From positions 248,001 through 312,000 of the forward strand of contig NZ_LKKK01000001.1 of the NCBI RefSeq assembly GCF_001446935.1: 64,000 bases of DNA, read 5' to 3'. The DNA is from Pseudomonas sp. TTU2014-080ASC (GTDB taxonomy: Bacteria > Pseudomonadota > Gammaproteobacteria > Pseudomonadales > Pseudomonadaceae). The notes beneath the pieces were generated by a model. That model saw only the letters and a program-made list of their open reading frames with translations. It searched no databases and was not told the origin of the DNA. The translations under genes and the position numbers were made by a program. Every line of letters starts with the position of its first letter. Position 1 is the stretch's first letter. Shown here piece after piece: positions 8,964 to 18,411 of this stretch.

Positions 8964-9797
8964 ATGAGCATTCAAATTACCCAATTGAGCCCGGCACTGG
9001 GCGCGCAGATTGACGGCCTCGACCTGAGCCAGCCGCTGAGCGCCGAACACATAGACGCCATCGAACAAGCCCTGCTTACCCATCAGGTGCTGTTCTTCCG
9101 CAACCAGCCGATCACGCCCCAGCAGCAGGCCGACTTCGCCCGCTACTTTGGTGATCTGCACATTCACCCGATTTACCCCAACATCCCCGATCAACCGGAA
9201 GTGCTAGTTCTCGACACCGCCGAAACCGACGTACGCGACAACGCCATCTGGCACACCGACGTGACGTTCCTTGAGGAACCGGCACTGGGCGCTGTACTCG
9301 CGGCCAAGCAACTGCCGGCGTTTGGCGGTGACACACTATGGGCCAGCAGCAGCGCAGCGTTCGATGCGCTGTCCAAACCGCTGCAACAGTTGCTCGACGG
9401 CCTCACCGCCACTCACGACTTCACCCGCTCCTTCCCGCTGGAGCGCTTCGGCAACACGCCAGACGCCCTGGAGCGTTACCACGAGGTGCAGCGTAAGCAT
9501 CCGCCGCTGACCCATCCGGTGGTGCGCACGCACCCGGTTACCGGGCGCAAAGGCCTGTTCGTTAATGAAGGCTTCACCACCCGCATCAACGAACTTGAGC
9601 CTGCCGAAAGCGAAGCGCTGCTGAAGCTGCTGTTCGCCCACAGCACCAAGCCTGAGTTCACCATCCGCTGGCGCTGGCAGGAGAACGACATCGCCTTCTG
9701 GGACAACCGCATCACCCAGCACTACGCCACTGACGATTACCGCCCAAACCGCCGCGTGATGCACCGCGCCACTATTCTGGGTGATAAGCCGGTCTGA
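8964..9797 (+). CDS. tauD: Taurine dioxygenase
   Basis: Fe(II)/2-oxoglutarate-dependent dioxygenase that hydroxylates taurine so that it breaks into sulfite and aminoacetaldehyde. 277 residues. The facial triad is visible as His97 and Asp99 (WHTDVTF) and His253 ([10 protein letters not shown]), with 2-oxoglutarate-binding arginines in RPNRRVMHR (260-268). It is last in tauABCD and is followed by a strong terminator. Two further TauD-family genes are in this window, but this one has the taurine operon context. Confidence 0.95.
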   Translation: MSIQITQLSPALGAQIDGLDLSQPLSAEHIDAIEQALLTHQVLFFRNQPITPQQQADFARYFGDLHIHPIYPNIPDQPEVLVLDTAETDVRDNAIWHTDVTFLEEPALGAVLAAKQLPAFGGDTLWASSSAAFDALSKPLQQLLDGLTATHDFTRSFPLERFGNTPDALERYHEVQRKHPPLTHPVVRTHPVTGRKGLFVNEGFTTRINELEPAESEALLKLLFAHSTKPEFTIRWRWQENDIAFWDNRITQHYATDDYRPNRRVMHRATILGDKPV

Positions 9798-9818
9798 TCC
9801 ACTGTTTGCAACAGCACG

Positions 9819-9855
9819 AAGCGCACCCGCCATACAGGCCGGTGCGCTTTTTTAT
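9819..9855 (+). terminator. Rho-independent terminator after tauD
   Basis: AAGCGCACC (9819-9827) pairs with GGTGCGCTT (9841-9849) and is followed by a run of T. It closes the tau operon, so the downstream genes need their own promoter. Confidence 0.88.
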
Positions 9856-9928
9856 TTGGCTTGGTAAGTACGTCCAACCGGCCAGTGTTTGGCATCTATG
9901 TTTATGCAAAAAAACTCTTTTAGATAAG

Positions 9929-9968
9929 AATATTCCTAGGTTTAAGGTATATGGACCGGACCACCGGA
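9929..9968 (+). promoter_or_regulatory. Control region of the flavoprotein-met-type operon, sharing motifs with tau
   Basis: AATATTCCTA (9929-9938) with TAT ten bases after ATTCCT, and CCGGACCACCGGA (9956-9968), repeat the elements seen before tauA. The 13-mer ends exactly 78 bases before the ATG here and before tauA. The 28-base difference in spacing between the two motifs roughly equals the inverted repeat present only at tau. Control by CysB or a sulfur-starvation regulator is inferred. Confidence 0.55.
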
Positions 9969-9990
9969 GCAGCTCGTTTTTGATTTTGCT

Positions 9991-10038
9991 TCGGTGCCCG
10001 TCTTCTTTGCGTGGGCCGATGCACCACCTAAAAGAAGA
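9991..10038 (+). promoter_or_regulatory. Leader with interleaved helices reaching the ribosome site of the 10046 gene
   Basis: TCTTCTTT (10001-10008) is the exact complement of AAAGAAGA (10031-10038), which runs into the ribosome site GAGG (10037-10040). TCGGTGCCC (9991-9999) can pair, with a two-base bulge, with GGGCCGA (10013-10019). The order A-B-A'-B' matches the tauA leader. RNA function is inferred. Confidence 0.4.
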
Positions 10039-10045
10039 GGAATTC

Positions 10046-11341
10046 ATGGCCAGTCCGACCACCCTTGAGGACACCGTTTCCCACCCGGAAACCCTGCCAG
10101 AGACAGCCGCAAACAACGCCCAACCAGACGTTGCCCGAGCCGCTGCTGTCCCTTTGTACCCCGCAAAAATCCTGCAAACCGATGAACAAGCCATCGCTGC
10201 CGCCCATGAGCTGGCAGAGGCCGCACAGTTACAGGCGATCCAGCGTGACCGCGAGCGCAAACTGCCCTGGGAGCTGGTCGAACAGTTCACCCGCAGCGGC
10301 CTCGGCAGCATTGGCATCCCCCGCGAATTCGGTGGGCCGCAGCTGTCCTACGTCACGATTGCCGAGGTGTTCCGCATTATTTCCACAGCGGACCCGTCAC
10401 TGGGGCAAATCCCGCAAAACCACTTCGGCCTGATCGGCCTGATCAACGCCGCAGCCACGCCGAGCCAGCGTCGGCGCATCTTTGAAAGCGTGCTCAACGG
10501 CTGGCGCATCGGTAATGCCGGGCCGGAGCGCAACAGCAAGCACACCCGGGATATCCGCGCCCGTCTTGAAGAGAAAGATGACCACTGGTTTATCAACGGT
10601 GAAAAGTTCTACTCAACCGGCTCCATCTTCGCCCACTGGATCGCGGCCAAAGCACTGGATGAAAAAGACCAACCGGTGCTGGCGCTAATCCAGCGCAAGC
10701 GCCCCGGCCTGCGCATCGTCAACGACTGGTCCGGGTTCGGCCAACGCACCACCGCCAGCGGCACCGTCTTTCTGCATAACGTGGAAGTTGATGAGGAGAA
10801 CCTGATCCCCCTCGCACCACTGGCTGATCGACCGAATATTCAGGGTGCCTTCTCCCAACTGATTCAGGCCGCCATTGATACCGGCATCGCCGCCGCAGCC
10901 CTGCGCGACACCATCGCCTTTGTCCGGGAAAAGTCCCGCCCGTGGATTGATGCCAACGTCGAGCGCGCCAGTGATGACCCGTACGTGATTGCCGATATCG
11001 GCCGCCTGCAGATCAGCCTGCATGCGGCTGAAATTCTCCTGCGCAAAGCGGCGCGGGTGCTGGATGAAGTCACTCAAAAGCCGATTGATGCCGACAGCGC
11101 TGCCCGCGCCTCGATAGCCGTGGCAGAGGCCAAAGTGCTGAGCACGGAGATCAGCCTGCAAGCCAGCGAGAAGTTGCTGGAGCTGGCCGGCAGCCGCGCC
11201 ACCCTTGCCGAGTTCGGCCTGGACCGCCACTGGCGCAACGCCCGCACCCACACACTGCACGACCCGGTGCGCTGGAAATATCACGCCATCGGCGCCTACC
11301 ACCTCAATGGCAGCCGTCCTGCCCGTCATTCATGGATCTGA
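10046..11341 (+). CDS. SfnB-family acyl-CoA-dehydrogenase-like flavoprotein, copy 1
   Basis: 431 residues from the ATG at 10046, which has AAGAGGA upstream; longer in-frame extensions run back across the tau terminator and are rejected. It has the acyl-CoA dehydrogenase fold, but the blocks IPQNHFGLIGL, KFYSTGSIFAHWIA, WSGFGQRTTASGTV and DRHWRNARTHTLHDPVRWKYH are typical of the SfnB/DszC group, which uses reduced flavin and oxygen in organosulfur use rather than fatty-acid oxidation. It is clearly paralogous to the next gene, three bases away. Substrate unknown; a sulfide, sulfone or sulfonate is likely. Confidence 0.85.
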   Translation: MASPTTLEDTVSHPETLPETAANNAQPDVARAAAVPLYPAKILQTDEQAIAAAHELAEAAQLQAIQRDRERKLPWELVEQFTRSGLGSIGIPREFGGPQLSYVTIAEVFRIISTADPSLGQIPQNHFGLIGLINAAATPSQRRRIFESVLNGWRIGNAGPERNSKHTRDIRARLEEKDDHWFINGEKFYSTGSIFAHWIAAKALDEKDQPVLALIQRKRPGLRIVNDWSGFGQRTTASGTVFLHNVEVDEENLIPLAPLADRPNIQGAFSQLIQAAIDTGIAAAALRDTIAFVREKSRPWIDANVERASDDPYVIADIGRLQISLHAAEILLRKAARVLDEVTQKPIDADSAARASIAVAEAKVLSTEISLQASEKLLELAGSRATLAEFGLDRHWRNARTHTLHDPVRWKYHAIGAYHLNGSRPARHSWI

Positions 11342-11344
11342 CTG

Positions 11345-12544
11345 ATGAACGCTCCCCTGCATAACAAGCCCTACCTGATTCGCAGTGATGCCGAAGCCCT
11401 TGAGGTGGCCGAACGGCTGGCCGAGTCCTTTGCCAGCGAAGCCTCCCAACGCGACCGCGAACGCCTGCTGCCTCATATTGAACTGGAACAATTCAGCCAA
11501 TCAGGTCTATGGGGCATCAGCGTGCCCAAAGCCTACGGCGGCGCGGGTGTGTCCAGTGTCACCGTGGCCAAGGTCATCGCCCGTATTGCCCAGGCAGACA
11601 GCTCCCTCGGGCAAATTCCGCAAAACCATTTCTATGCGCTGGAGGTGCTGCGCATCAACGGCACGCCTGAGCAACAAGCGCGACTCTACTCCGACGTGCT
11701 GAACGGCCAGCGCTTCGGCAATGCCCTTGCCGAGATTGGCACCAAAACCGCGCTGGATCGGAACACCCGGCTGGAGCGCGATGGCGACAACTTCCGCATA
11801 ACCGGCCGCAAGTTCTACTCAACCGGCGCGCTGTACGCCCAGCGCATCCCTACGTTGGCGGTGGATGAGCACGGTGTCGGCCATCTGGCCTTTGTCCCGC
11901 GCAATGCGACCGGGCTTGAGATCATTGATGACTGGACCGGCTTCGGCCAGCGCACCACCGGCAGCGGCTCGGTGGTGCTGAGTCAGGTGCTGGTGGCAGC
12001 CGACGATGTGGTGCCGTTCCAGAGTGCCTTTGAGCGCCCGACAACAGTCGGCCCGTTTGCCCAACTGCTGCACGCCGCGATTGATACCGGCATAGCCCGC
12101 GCCGCCTATGAAGACACCCTGAAATTCGTGCGCAGCAATGCCCGCCCATGGATCGACTCCGGCGTCGACAAGGCCAGCGACGACCCGCTCACCCTCAAAG
12201 CCATTGGCAAACTGGTCACCCAACTGCACGCCAGCGAAGCGCTGCTGGAATGGGCTGGCGAATTTGTCGATGCAGCCCAGGCCAACCCGACCACCGAAAG
12301 CGTGGCGCAAGCCTCAATTGCCGTGGCCGAAGCGCGGGCGATCAGCACTGAAGCCTCGCTGAATATCGCCAGCAAATTGCTGGAACTGGCAGGCAGCCGC
12401 GGCACCCTCGCTCACCATAACCTCGACCGCCACTGGCGTAACGCCCGCACCCACACCCTGCATGACCCGGTGCGCTGGAAGTATCACGCGGTCGGCAATT
12501 ACTACCTCAACGACACCCTGCCACCGCGTCGGGGGACCATCTGA
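11345..12544 (+). CDS. SfnB-family acyl-CoA-dehydrogenase-like flavoprotein, copy 2
   Basis: 399 residues. It shares with copy 1 the blocks QRDRER, GQIPQNHF, KFYSTG, GFGQRTT, LELAGSR, and the same DRHWRNARTHTLHDPVRWKYHA tail, so the two arose by tandem duplication. Copy 1 carries about 30 extra N-terminal residues. The stop overlaps the next start as TGATG, implying coupled translation with the LLM monooxygenase. It probably acts as an oxygenase component needing reduced flavin; no flavin reductase is encoded in the window. Confidence 0.85.
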   Translation: MNAPLHNKPYLIRSDAEALEVAERLAESFASEASQRDRERLLPHIELEQFSQSGLWGISVPKAYGGAGVSSVTVAKVIARIAQADSSLGQIPQNHFYALEVLRINGTPEQQARLYSDVLNGQRFGNALAEIGTKTALDRNTRLERDGDNFRITGRKFYSTGALYAQRIPTLAVDEHGVGHLAFVPRNATGLEIIDDWTGFGQRTTGSGSVVLSQVLVAADDVVPFQSAFERPTTVGPFAQLLHAAIDTGIARAAYEDTLKFVRSNARPWIDSGVDKASDDPLTLKAIGKLVTQLHASEALLEWAGEFVDAAQANPTTESVAQASIAVAEARAISTEASLNIASKLLELAGSRGTLAHHNLDRHWRNARTHTLHDPVRWKYHAVGNYYLNDTLPPRRGTI

Positions 12545-13965
12545 TGGCTGAGAAACAGATTCTCCTCAACGCCTTCAACATGAACTGCGTGGGCCACATT
12601 CATCATGGCTTGTGGACCCACCCGCGGGACAACTCCAGTCAGTTCAACAGCATTCAGTACTGGACTGAGCTAGCCCAATTGCTGGAGCGCGGCCTGTTCG
12701 ACGGGTTGTTTATTGCCGACATTCTCGGCGTGTACGACGTGTACCAGCAGTCCGTCGACCTGCCCTTGCAGGAGTCCATCCAACTGCCGGTCAACGACCC
12801 GCTGCTGCTGGTGTCGGCCATGGCGGCGGTCACTCAAAACCTGGGCTTTGGCCTGACCGCCAACCTCACCTACGAGCCGCCCTACACCTTCGCCCGCAGG
12901 CTTTCCACGCTGGATCACCTGACTAACGGCCGGGTCGGCTGGAACATCGTCACCGGCTATCTGGAGAGCGCCGCCAAAGCCATGGGCCTGAGCGAGCAGA
13001 TCGAACACGACCGTCGCTACGATCAGGCCGATGAATACCTGGAAGTGCTGTACAAGCTGCTTGAAGGCAGCTGGCAGGATGACGCCGTGGTGGTTGACCG
13101 CCAGCGCCGCGTGTATGCCGAGCCGGGCAAAGTGCACAAGGTTCGGCACCACGGCGAGTTCTATCAGGTCGAGGGCTACCACCTCAGCCAGCCTTCGCCG
13201 CAGCGCACGCCGGTGCTGTTTCAGGCTGGTTCTTCCGCTCGCGGCCAACGTTTTGCCGGGCAGCATGCCGAGTGCGTATTTATCGGCGGGCAGAATCAGG
13301 CAGCGGTGCGCGAACAGGTCAAACAGGTTCGCGCCAGTGCCGTTGCGGCAGGTCGCACGGCGGATTCGATCAAGGTGTTTATGGGCATCAGCGTCATCGT
13401 CGCCCCGACCGAAGCCGAGGCCCGCGACAAACACGCCGAATACCTGCGCTACGCCAGCCCGGAAGCGGGCTTGGCGCACTTCTCCAGCTCCACCGGGATC
13501 GACTTCTCAACCTACGAGCTGGACGAGCCAATCCGCTACCAGAAGACCAACGCCATCGAGTCGGTGGTGAAGGCCTTTACCGCCAAAGACAGCGGCTGGA
13601 CCAAGCGCCGCCTGCTAGAGCAACACGCGCTGGGCGGTCGCTACCCGGTCATCGTCGGTTCGCCGCAGCAGGTCGCCGATCAGTTGCAAAGCTGGATCAG
13701 GGAAACCGGGCTGGACGGCTTCAACCTCACCCGCATCGTCGCCCCGGAAAGCTATGCCGACTTTATCGAACTGGTGATCCCCGAGCTGCAAAGCCGGGGC
13801 GCCTACAAAACCCAATACGCCGAAGGCACGTTGCGCCACAAGCTGTTCGGTCACGGCCCGCGCCTGCCGGATAACCACAGTGCGGCCCACTGGCGCTCAC
13901 CGGCCAACCTGAACCAATCCAACCAGAAAGCTCACCTTAACCACGCCATTCTTAACCTGCTTTAG
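12544..13965 (+). CDS. NtaA/SnaA/DszA-type FMN-dependent monooxygenase
   Basis: 473-residue luciferase-like (LLM) monooxygenase. NAFNMNCVGHIHHGLWTHP at the N-terminus, the flavin-binding stretch NGRVGWNIVTGYLESAAKAMG, and PQRTPVLFQAGSSARGQRFA place it with the nitrilotriacetate monooxygenase A / DmoA / DszA group. These take FMNH2 from a separate reductase and cleave C-N or C-S bonds. It is coupled to the preceding SfnB-like gene and followed 18 bases on by the importer genes, so it probably acts on what that importer brings in. The actual substrate cannot be read from sequence. Confidence 0.86.
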   Translation: MAEKQILLNAFNMNCVGHIHHGLWTHPRDNSSQFNSIQYWTELAQLLERGLFDGLFIADILGVYDVYQQSVDLPLQESIQLPVNDPLLLVSAMAAVTQNLGFGLTANLTYEPPYTFARRLSTLDHLTNGRVGWNIVTGYLESAAKAMGLSEQIEHDRRYDQADEYLEVLYKLLEGSWQDDAVVVDRQRRVYAEPGKVHKVRHHGEFYQVEGYHLSQPSPQRTPVLFQAGSSARGQRFAGQHAECVFIGGQNQAAVREQVKQVRASAVAAGRTADSIKVFMGISVIVAPTEAEARDKHAEYLRYASPEAGLAHFSSSTGIDFSTYELDEPIRYQKTNAIESVVKAFTAKDSGWTKRRLLEQHALGGRYPVIVGSPQQVADQLQSWIRETGLDGFNLTRIVAPESYADFIELVIPELQSRGAYKTQYAEGTLRHKLFGHGPRLPDNHSAAHWRSPANLNQSNQKAHLNHAILNLL

Positions 13966-13983
13966 CCTGACAAGGATGCATCT

Positions 13984-14778
13984 ATGCGCAGCGCCATTAC
14001 CCGCCTCACCTTCACCACCCTGCTACTCGCCAACGCCTTTGCCTTTGCTGAGCAACCGCTGAAACTCGGCTCCACCGCTGCTTTTGTCCAGCCGCTGGAA
14101 GTGGCGGTAGCTGAGGCGAAAAAACAAGGGCTGGAGGTCGAACTGATCGAGTTCAACGACTGGATCGCCCCTAACGTCAGCCTCGCCAATGGCGATATCG
14201 ACGTGAACTACTTCCAGCACATCCCCTTTCTGGAAAACGCCAAAGCCGCATCCGGATTTGATCTGGTGCCATACGCGCCGGGCGTGATCAACAACGTGGG
14301 GCTGTATTCGAAGAAGTACAAAAGCTTCGATGAGCTGCCCCAAGGCGCCCGCGTCGCCATCGCCAACGACCCGATCAACAGCGGACGCGGCCTGCAACTG
14401 TTGGCCAAAGCCGGGCTAATCACCCTCAAGCCCGGTGTCGGTTACAAGGCAACAGAAGACGACATCCTGACCAATCCGAAAAACATAAACATCATCCAGC
14501 TCGAAGCCGTGCAGCTGGTTCCGGCCTACGATGACGTGGATCTGGTGCAGGGTTATCCAGCCTATATCCTCCAATCCAAACTGTTCGACGCGACCTCGGC
14601 GCTGCTGTTTGACGGGCTGGATCACCCTGAATATGTCATCCAGTTCGTCATCCAGCCCAAGAGCCGGGACGACGCACGCCTGAAGAAATTCGTCGATATC
14701 TACCAGCACTCGCCGGTGGTGCGCGCCGCGCTGGATGAATACCTCGGTACGCAGTATCAGGCCGGCTGGGAGCGCTGA
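13984..14778 (+). CDS. metQ: MetQ/NlpA-family ABC transporter binding protein
   Basis: 264 residues with a Sec signal ending FAFA just before EQPLKLGST. There is no lipobox cysteine, unlike enteric MetQ. The MetQ/NlpA fold is shown by [29 protein letters not shown] and by [19 protein letters not shown]. It is two bases from metN and transcribed with the monooxygenases upstream. The family imports methionine and relatives, but in this context a methionine-like or other organosulfur ligand is equally plausible, so the symbol denotes the family only. Confidence 0.82.
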   Translation: MRSAITRLTFTTLLLANAFAFAEQPLKLGSTAAFVQPLEVAVAEAKKQGLEVELIEFNDWIAPNVSLANGDIDVNYFQHIPFLENAKAASGFDLVPYAPGVINNVGLYSKKYKSFDELPQGARVAIANDPINSGRGLQLLAKAGLITLKPGVGYKATEDDILTNPKNINIIQLEAVQLVPAYDDVDLVQGYPAYILQSKLFDATSALLFDGLDHPEYVIQFVIQPKSRDDARLKKFVDIYQHSPVVRAALDEYLGTQYQAGWER

Positions 14779-14780
14779 AC

Positions 14781-15863
14781 ATGAGCGGCTTTCAGACTCA
14801 CGTGGAGCAAGCCGCCCTCACCGTTGCGCCGCCGCACTTGCACTTTCACGGTGTAAGCAAGCAGTACGACAACGGTGTACACGCCCTCAGCAATATCGAA
14901 CTGGAGATAAAGCACGGCGAAATCTTCGGCATTATCGGCCGCAGCGGCGCGGGCAAATCCTCCCTGCTGCGCACCATCAACCGCCTGGAACAGCCCAGCA
15001 GCGGGCAGATCCTAATCAACAACAGCGACATCGGCCTTTTGGATGAAGGGCAACTGGTGCAGCTGCGCCGTCGCATCGGCATGATCTTCCAGCACTTCAA
15101 CCTGATGTCCGCCAAAACAGTTTGGCAAAACGTCGAACTGCCCCTGCGCGTGGCCGGTGTGCCGAAAGCCCAGCGGCAACAAAAGGTGCGCGAACTGCTG
15201 GAACTGGTCGGCCTGCAAAGCAAGCACAAGGTCTACCCGGCGCAACTCTCCGGCGGGCAGAAACAGCGCGTCGGCATCGCCCGCGCCCTGGTGCACGACC
15301 CGCAGATTCTGCTGTGCGATGAAGCCACCAGCGCCCTGGACCCGGAAACCACCCAGTCGATCCTCGCCCTGCTCCGGCAGATCAACCAGCGTCTGGGCCT
15401 GACCATCGTGCTGATCACCCACGAGATGGCCGTGATCCGCGAAATCTGCGACCGCGTGGTGGTGCTCGAACAAGGCCATATCGTTGAACAAGGCCCGGTC
15501 TGGCAAGTGTTCGGCGCGCCGCAGCACGAGGTCACCCAAACGCTGCTGACACCCTTGCGCCACGCCCTGCCGGACGACCTGCAAGCCCGTCTGCAAGATC
15601 ACCCCACCAGCCCGGAGGATGCGCTGGTTCTGCGCCTGCAATTTGCCGGTGATAAAGCCGAGCCAGACCTGACCGCCCTCGGCCAAGCCCTCGGCGGCAG
15701 GCTTCGTCTGCTAGATGCAGGTATTGAACGCATACAGGGCCACGCATTGGGCTACCTGCTGCTAGCGGTCAGCGGATCACTCCACAGCCGCGATCAACTG
15801 ATCCAACAGGCACAACAACTGGCCAGCCAAACGGAGGTACTCGGCTATGTCGATCCTATTTGA
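14781..15863 (+). CDS. metN: MetN-type ABC transporter ATP-binding protein
   Basis: 360-residue ATPase. It shows Walker [10 protein letters not shown], the signature [10 protein letters not shown], Walker [13 protein letters not shown], and a C-terminal NIL/ACT-like regulatory domain (last about 90 residues) that in MetN senses intracellular ligand and shuts transport down. It overlaps metI by 17 bases. The retained NIL domain suggests that feedback control is intact. Confidence 0.87.
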   Translation: MSGFQTHVEQAALTVAPPHLHFHGVSKQYDNGVHALSNIELEIKHGEIFGIIGRSGAGKSSLLRTINRLEQPSSGQILINNSDIGLLDEGQLVQLRRRIGMIFQHFNLMSAKTVWQNVELPLRVAGVPKAQRQQKVRELLELVGLQSKHKVYPAQLSGGQKQRVGIARALVHDPQILLCDEATSALDPETTQSILALLRQINQRLGLTIVLITHEMAVIREICDRVVVLEQGHIVEQGPVWQVFGAPQHEVTQTLLTPLRHALPDDLQARLQDHPTSPEDALVLRLQFAGDKAEPDLTALGQALGGRLRLLDAGIERIQGHALGYLLLAVSGSLHSRDQLIQQAQQLASQTEVLGYVDPI

Positions 15864-16500
15864 ACGCCTGTGGCAGGGCTTTCTCGACACACTGCTGATG
15901 GTCGGCGTGTCGTCCTTTCTCGCGTTGCTGGCAGGGATTCCGCTGGCGGTGTTTCTGGTCACCAGTGGCAAAGGTGGCATCTTCGCAGCGCCCCGGCTGA
16001 ATCAAGTGCTGGGCAGCATCGTCAACCTGTTCCGCTCCATCCCGTTTCTGATTCTGATGGTGGCGCTGATCCCCTTCACCCGCCTGATCGTCGGCACAAC
16101 CTACGGTGTGTGGGCGGCTGTCGTCCCGCTGACCATCGCTGCCACGCCGTTCTTTGCGCGCATCGCCGAAGTCAGCTTGCGTGAAGTCGACCACGGCCTG
16201 ATCGAGGCCGCCCAAGCCATGGGCTGCCAGCGCTGGCATATCGTCTGGCACGTCTTACTGCCCGAAGCCCTGCCCGGCCTTATTGGCGGTTTTACCCTGA
16301 CCTTAGTCACCATGATCAACTCCTCCGCCATGGCCGGCGCCATCGGCGCAGGCGGCCTCGGCGACATTGCCTACCGCTACGGCTACCAACGCTTCGACAG
16401 CCAGGTGATGTTCACCGTGATCGTCGCGCTGGTGGTGCTGGTGAGCGTGATTCAGTACGGCGGGGATCGGTTGGCGAAGGGGGTGAATCGGCGGGGGTGA
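15847..16500 (+). CDS. metI: MetI-type ABC transporter permease
   Basis: 217-residue permease with five or six membrane spans. It has the MetI-like blocks [22 protein letters not shown] and [21 protein letters not shown] and the coupling loop [28 protein letters not shown]. It begins 17 bases inside metN. It ends the plus-strand sulfur block; AT-rich sequence and an insertion element follow. Confidence 0.88.
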   Translation: MSILFERLWQGFLDTLLMVGVSSFLALLAGIPLAVFLVTSGKGGIFAAPRLNQVLGSIVNLFRSIPFLILMVALIPFTRLIVGTTYGVWAAVVPLTIAATPFFARIAEVSLREVDHGLIEAAQAMGCQRWHIVWHVLLPEALPGLIGGFTLTLVTMINSSAMAGAIGAGGLGDIAYRYGYQRFDSQVMFTVIVALVVLVSVIQYGGDRLAKGVNRRG

Positions 16501-17000
16501 ATGAGGATTGGGGTGTGCTGATAGCGCCTTTCAAGCTCCAAACGACGGCTCAAGCATCACGAATAAAGATATATAAGACATTAACGGCTAGCTTAAATGA
16601 ATGCTCAATAAGTTCAGCTATGGGGGCTACTTTGAGCAACATAACGTTTGGTTCAAGAGATAGCTTTGGCCCATCCCGAGTGAGCGAAGCGAACGGCTAG
16701 AACTAGTTGTTGGACGACAACGTTTCATTCGTCCAGCTACTAATGGGAGCTTTCTTTTCTAAAAAATAAGCACCTAATAATTTATTTAGATAATGACCGC
16801 GGTCGAAAATTATTTATAAATCGCCCAAACCACTGACAAGCGATTGGGTCGTTTATCTCTGACGGAAATTATATTTATACATTGTGGAATCGGCTCGACC
16901 TGGTATATACGAAGCGAAAAACATAGGCGCTAATTAGCTCTGCAGACCCCAGCGAATGTTATTCATTAGCTCAGCCAACTAATTACCGTAATAAAAAATG
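16501..17000. other. AT-rich non-coding stretch beside the insertion element
   Basis: About 500 bases with lower GC than the flanks and no convincing gene; short open frames lack ribosome sites and family resemblance. A 7-bp inverted repeat (TGGACGA / TCGTCCA, about 16711-16738) followed by a T-rich patch could serve as a terminator for the metQNI-type operon. The composition suggests acquired or decayed DNA. Confidence 0.5.
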
Positions 17001-17004
17001 GCGG

Positions 17005-18094
17005 TTGCAAGAGCTGATTGCAACACGGAATTGAAGTTGGAACATCATGCCGCATAGCCAGTGCTTCCTGCATCACCTCGCCCATAACTTCGATCGGGCA
17101 TTTGAAGTCGAAGCGCTTGCGTGGTCGCATGTTCAGTTGCAGCGCGATAGCGTACAGCTCCTTCTGACTGTGCACCGATAGGTCTGTGCCCTTGGGCAGG
17201 TGCTGGCGGGATTAGGTCATTGATGTTTTCGTTACTACCGCGTTGCCAAGGGCTGTACGGGTCGCAGAAGTAGATTGCCACACCGGTTTTCTGGGTGATC
17301 TCGGCGTGCCGCGCCATCTCCCTCCTTTGGTCGTAGGTCATGCTCCTACGCAGTGTCAGCGGCATGCCATTGAGAGCTGCACTGAAACCTTCCACCGCCG
17401 AGGTCGCTGTCGCGTCATTCAGCTTTACCCGCATCAGGTAGCCACTGGTGCACTCCACCAACGTGCCTACAGACGAGGCGTTGGCCTTACCTTTCATCAG
17501 ATCGCCATCCCAATGCCCTGGCATCAGCAGGTCTTCGATCTCCGGCGGGCGCACATGAATACTGCCCATTTTTGGAATCTGGCCACGCCGATCTACACCT
17601 CCGGAGCGCGGTCTGCGCGTCGCCTTACTGCGCAGGCAGATGATCGGCTCCTTGCGCAGCTCACCGACCGGCAGGGCATAGATCGCGTTGTAGATCGTCT
17701 CGCGACAGACGTAGGCTTCTCGAAGGCTGGGGGCTCATGTGACGCAGATTGCCGGCAATCTGCTCGGGAGACAGACGTTCATGCAGCATATGGGCTACTA
17801 ACTCGAAACGCTCGCTCCCAAGCAGCAACTTTCATCTGGGCGACAGAATTGACGGCGAGCCTTCATCTGCTCTTGGGCAGTGCGGCAGCGTAGCCACCAC
17901 TGGCATTTCGATTGCGGCTTAACTCACGACTTATGGTCAAAGGTGATCTATCGATCAGGCGAGCAATCTGACGCAGACTGAGCCCTTGGGAACAGCCGAT
18001 TTGGATAGTGGCGCACTCTTCAACGCTGAGTTCGGTATAAGACATAGGGGCAGCACCGTACCGGAAGGTCAGGTGTTGCAGTCAGTTTTTGCCG
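17005..18094 (-). mobile_element. Degenerate IS30-family insertion sequence with terminal inverted repeats
   Basis: About 1.1 kb, the usual IS30-family size. The ends 17005-17026 and 18073-18094 (read inward) match at 17 of 22 positions, both ending CTGA(T/C)TGCAACAC. They bracket the transposase remnant. No target-site duplication was recognised. The element separates the sulfur block from the N-hydroxylase cluster. Confidence 0.75.
17040..18045 (-). pseudogene. IS30-family transposase, broken by several frameshifts
   Basis: The N-terminal piece from 18045 (MSYTELSVEECATIQIG, then an HTH with GLSLRQIARLIDRSPLTISREL) ends near 17863. A middle piece reads AYVCRETIYNAIYALPVGELRKEP into HWDGDLMKGKANASSVGTLVE and YDQRREMARHAEI with CDPYSPWQRGSNENIN, the DDE catalytic region. 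The end (QKELYAIALQLNMRPRKRFDF) is in yet another frame near 17170-17050. At least three shifts (about 17850, 17730 and 17220) make the enzyme non-functional. Confidence 0.85.
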
Positions 18095-18411
18095 CGGTCA
18101 ATTAATTCTCTGCTAGATGCTCTCTAAAACTCTCTAGCGCAAGCGAAATCGAGCTAGAACCCGGTAGCTCCGGAAGTCAGTCATAAGCATATGAATTTAT
18201 AGTTGATCGCATGTTCCCGAGTTACTGATAGCTTAATCAGCGAAAGACGTCATTGTTCCTGCTGGCCAACAGAGCGGGTCATGTTTCAACGGATGAAAGT
18301 TGCACGCGGGCTTCAAGGACGATAGACCTCTCAGCATTCGCCACATGGCCACTGGGAAATCGCTATGCCTGTTTGAAGTCCATTCAATTGGATTGATAAA
18401 CGGTACCTGAC
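18095..18411. other. Non-coding region upstream of the aminotransferase cluster
   Basis: About 317 bases between the IS30 end and the first gene of the N-hydroxylase cluster. No gene was found. It presumably holds the promoter of the five-gene cluster, but I recognise no specific operator. The IS edge is close enough that it could have altered expression. Confidence 0.45.

Noticed and set aside
9888..9912. Possible sigma-54 promoter (GG...GC) before the 10046 operon.
   Set aside because: The GG to GC spacing is 13, not the required 10.
16497..16700. Short open frame after the MetI-like gene.
   Set aside because: No ribosome site, no family resemblance, and it lies in AT-rich DNA next to the insertion element.
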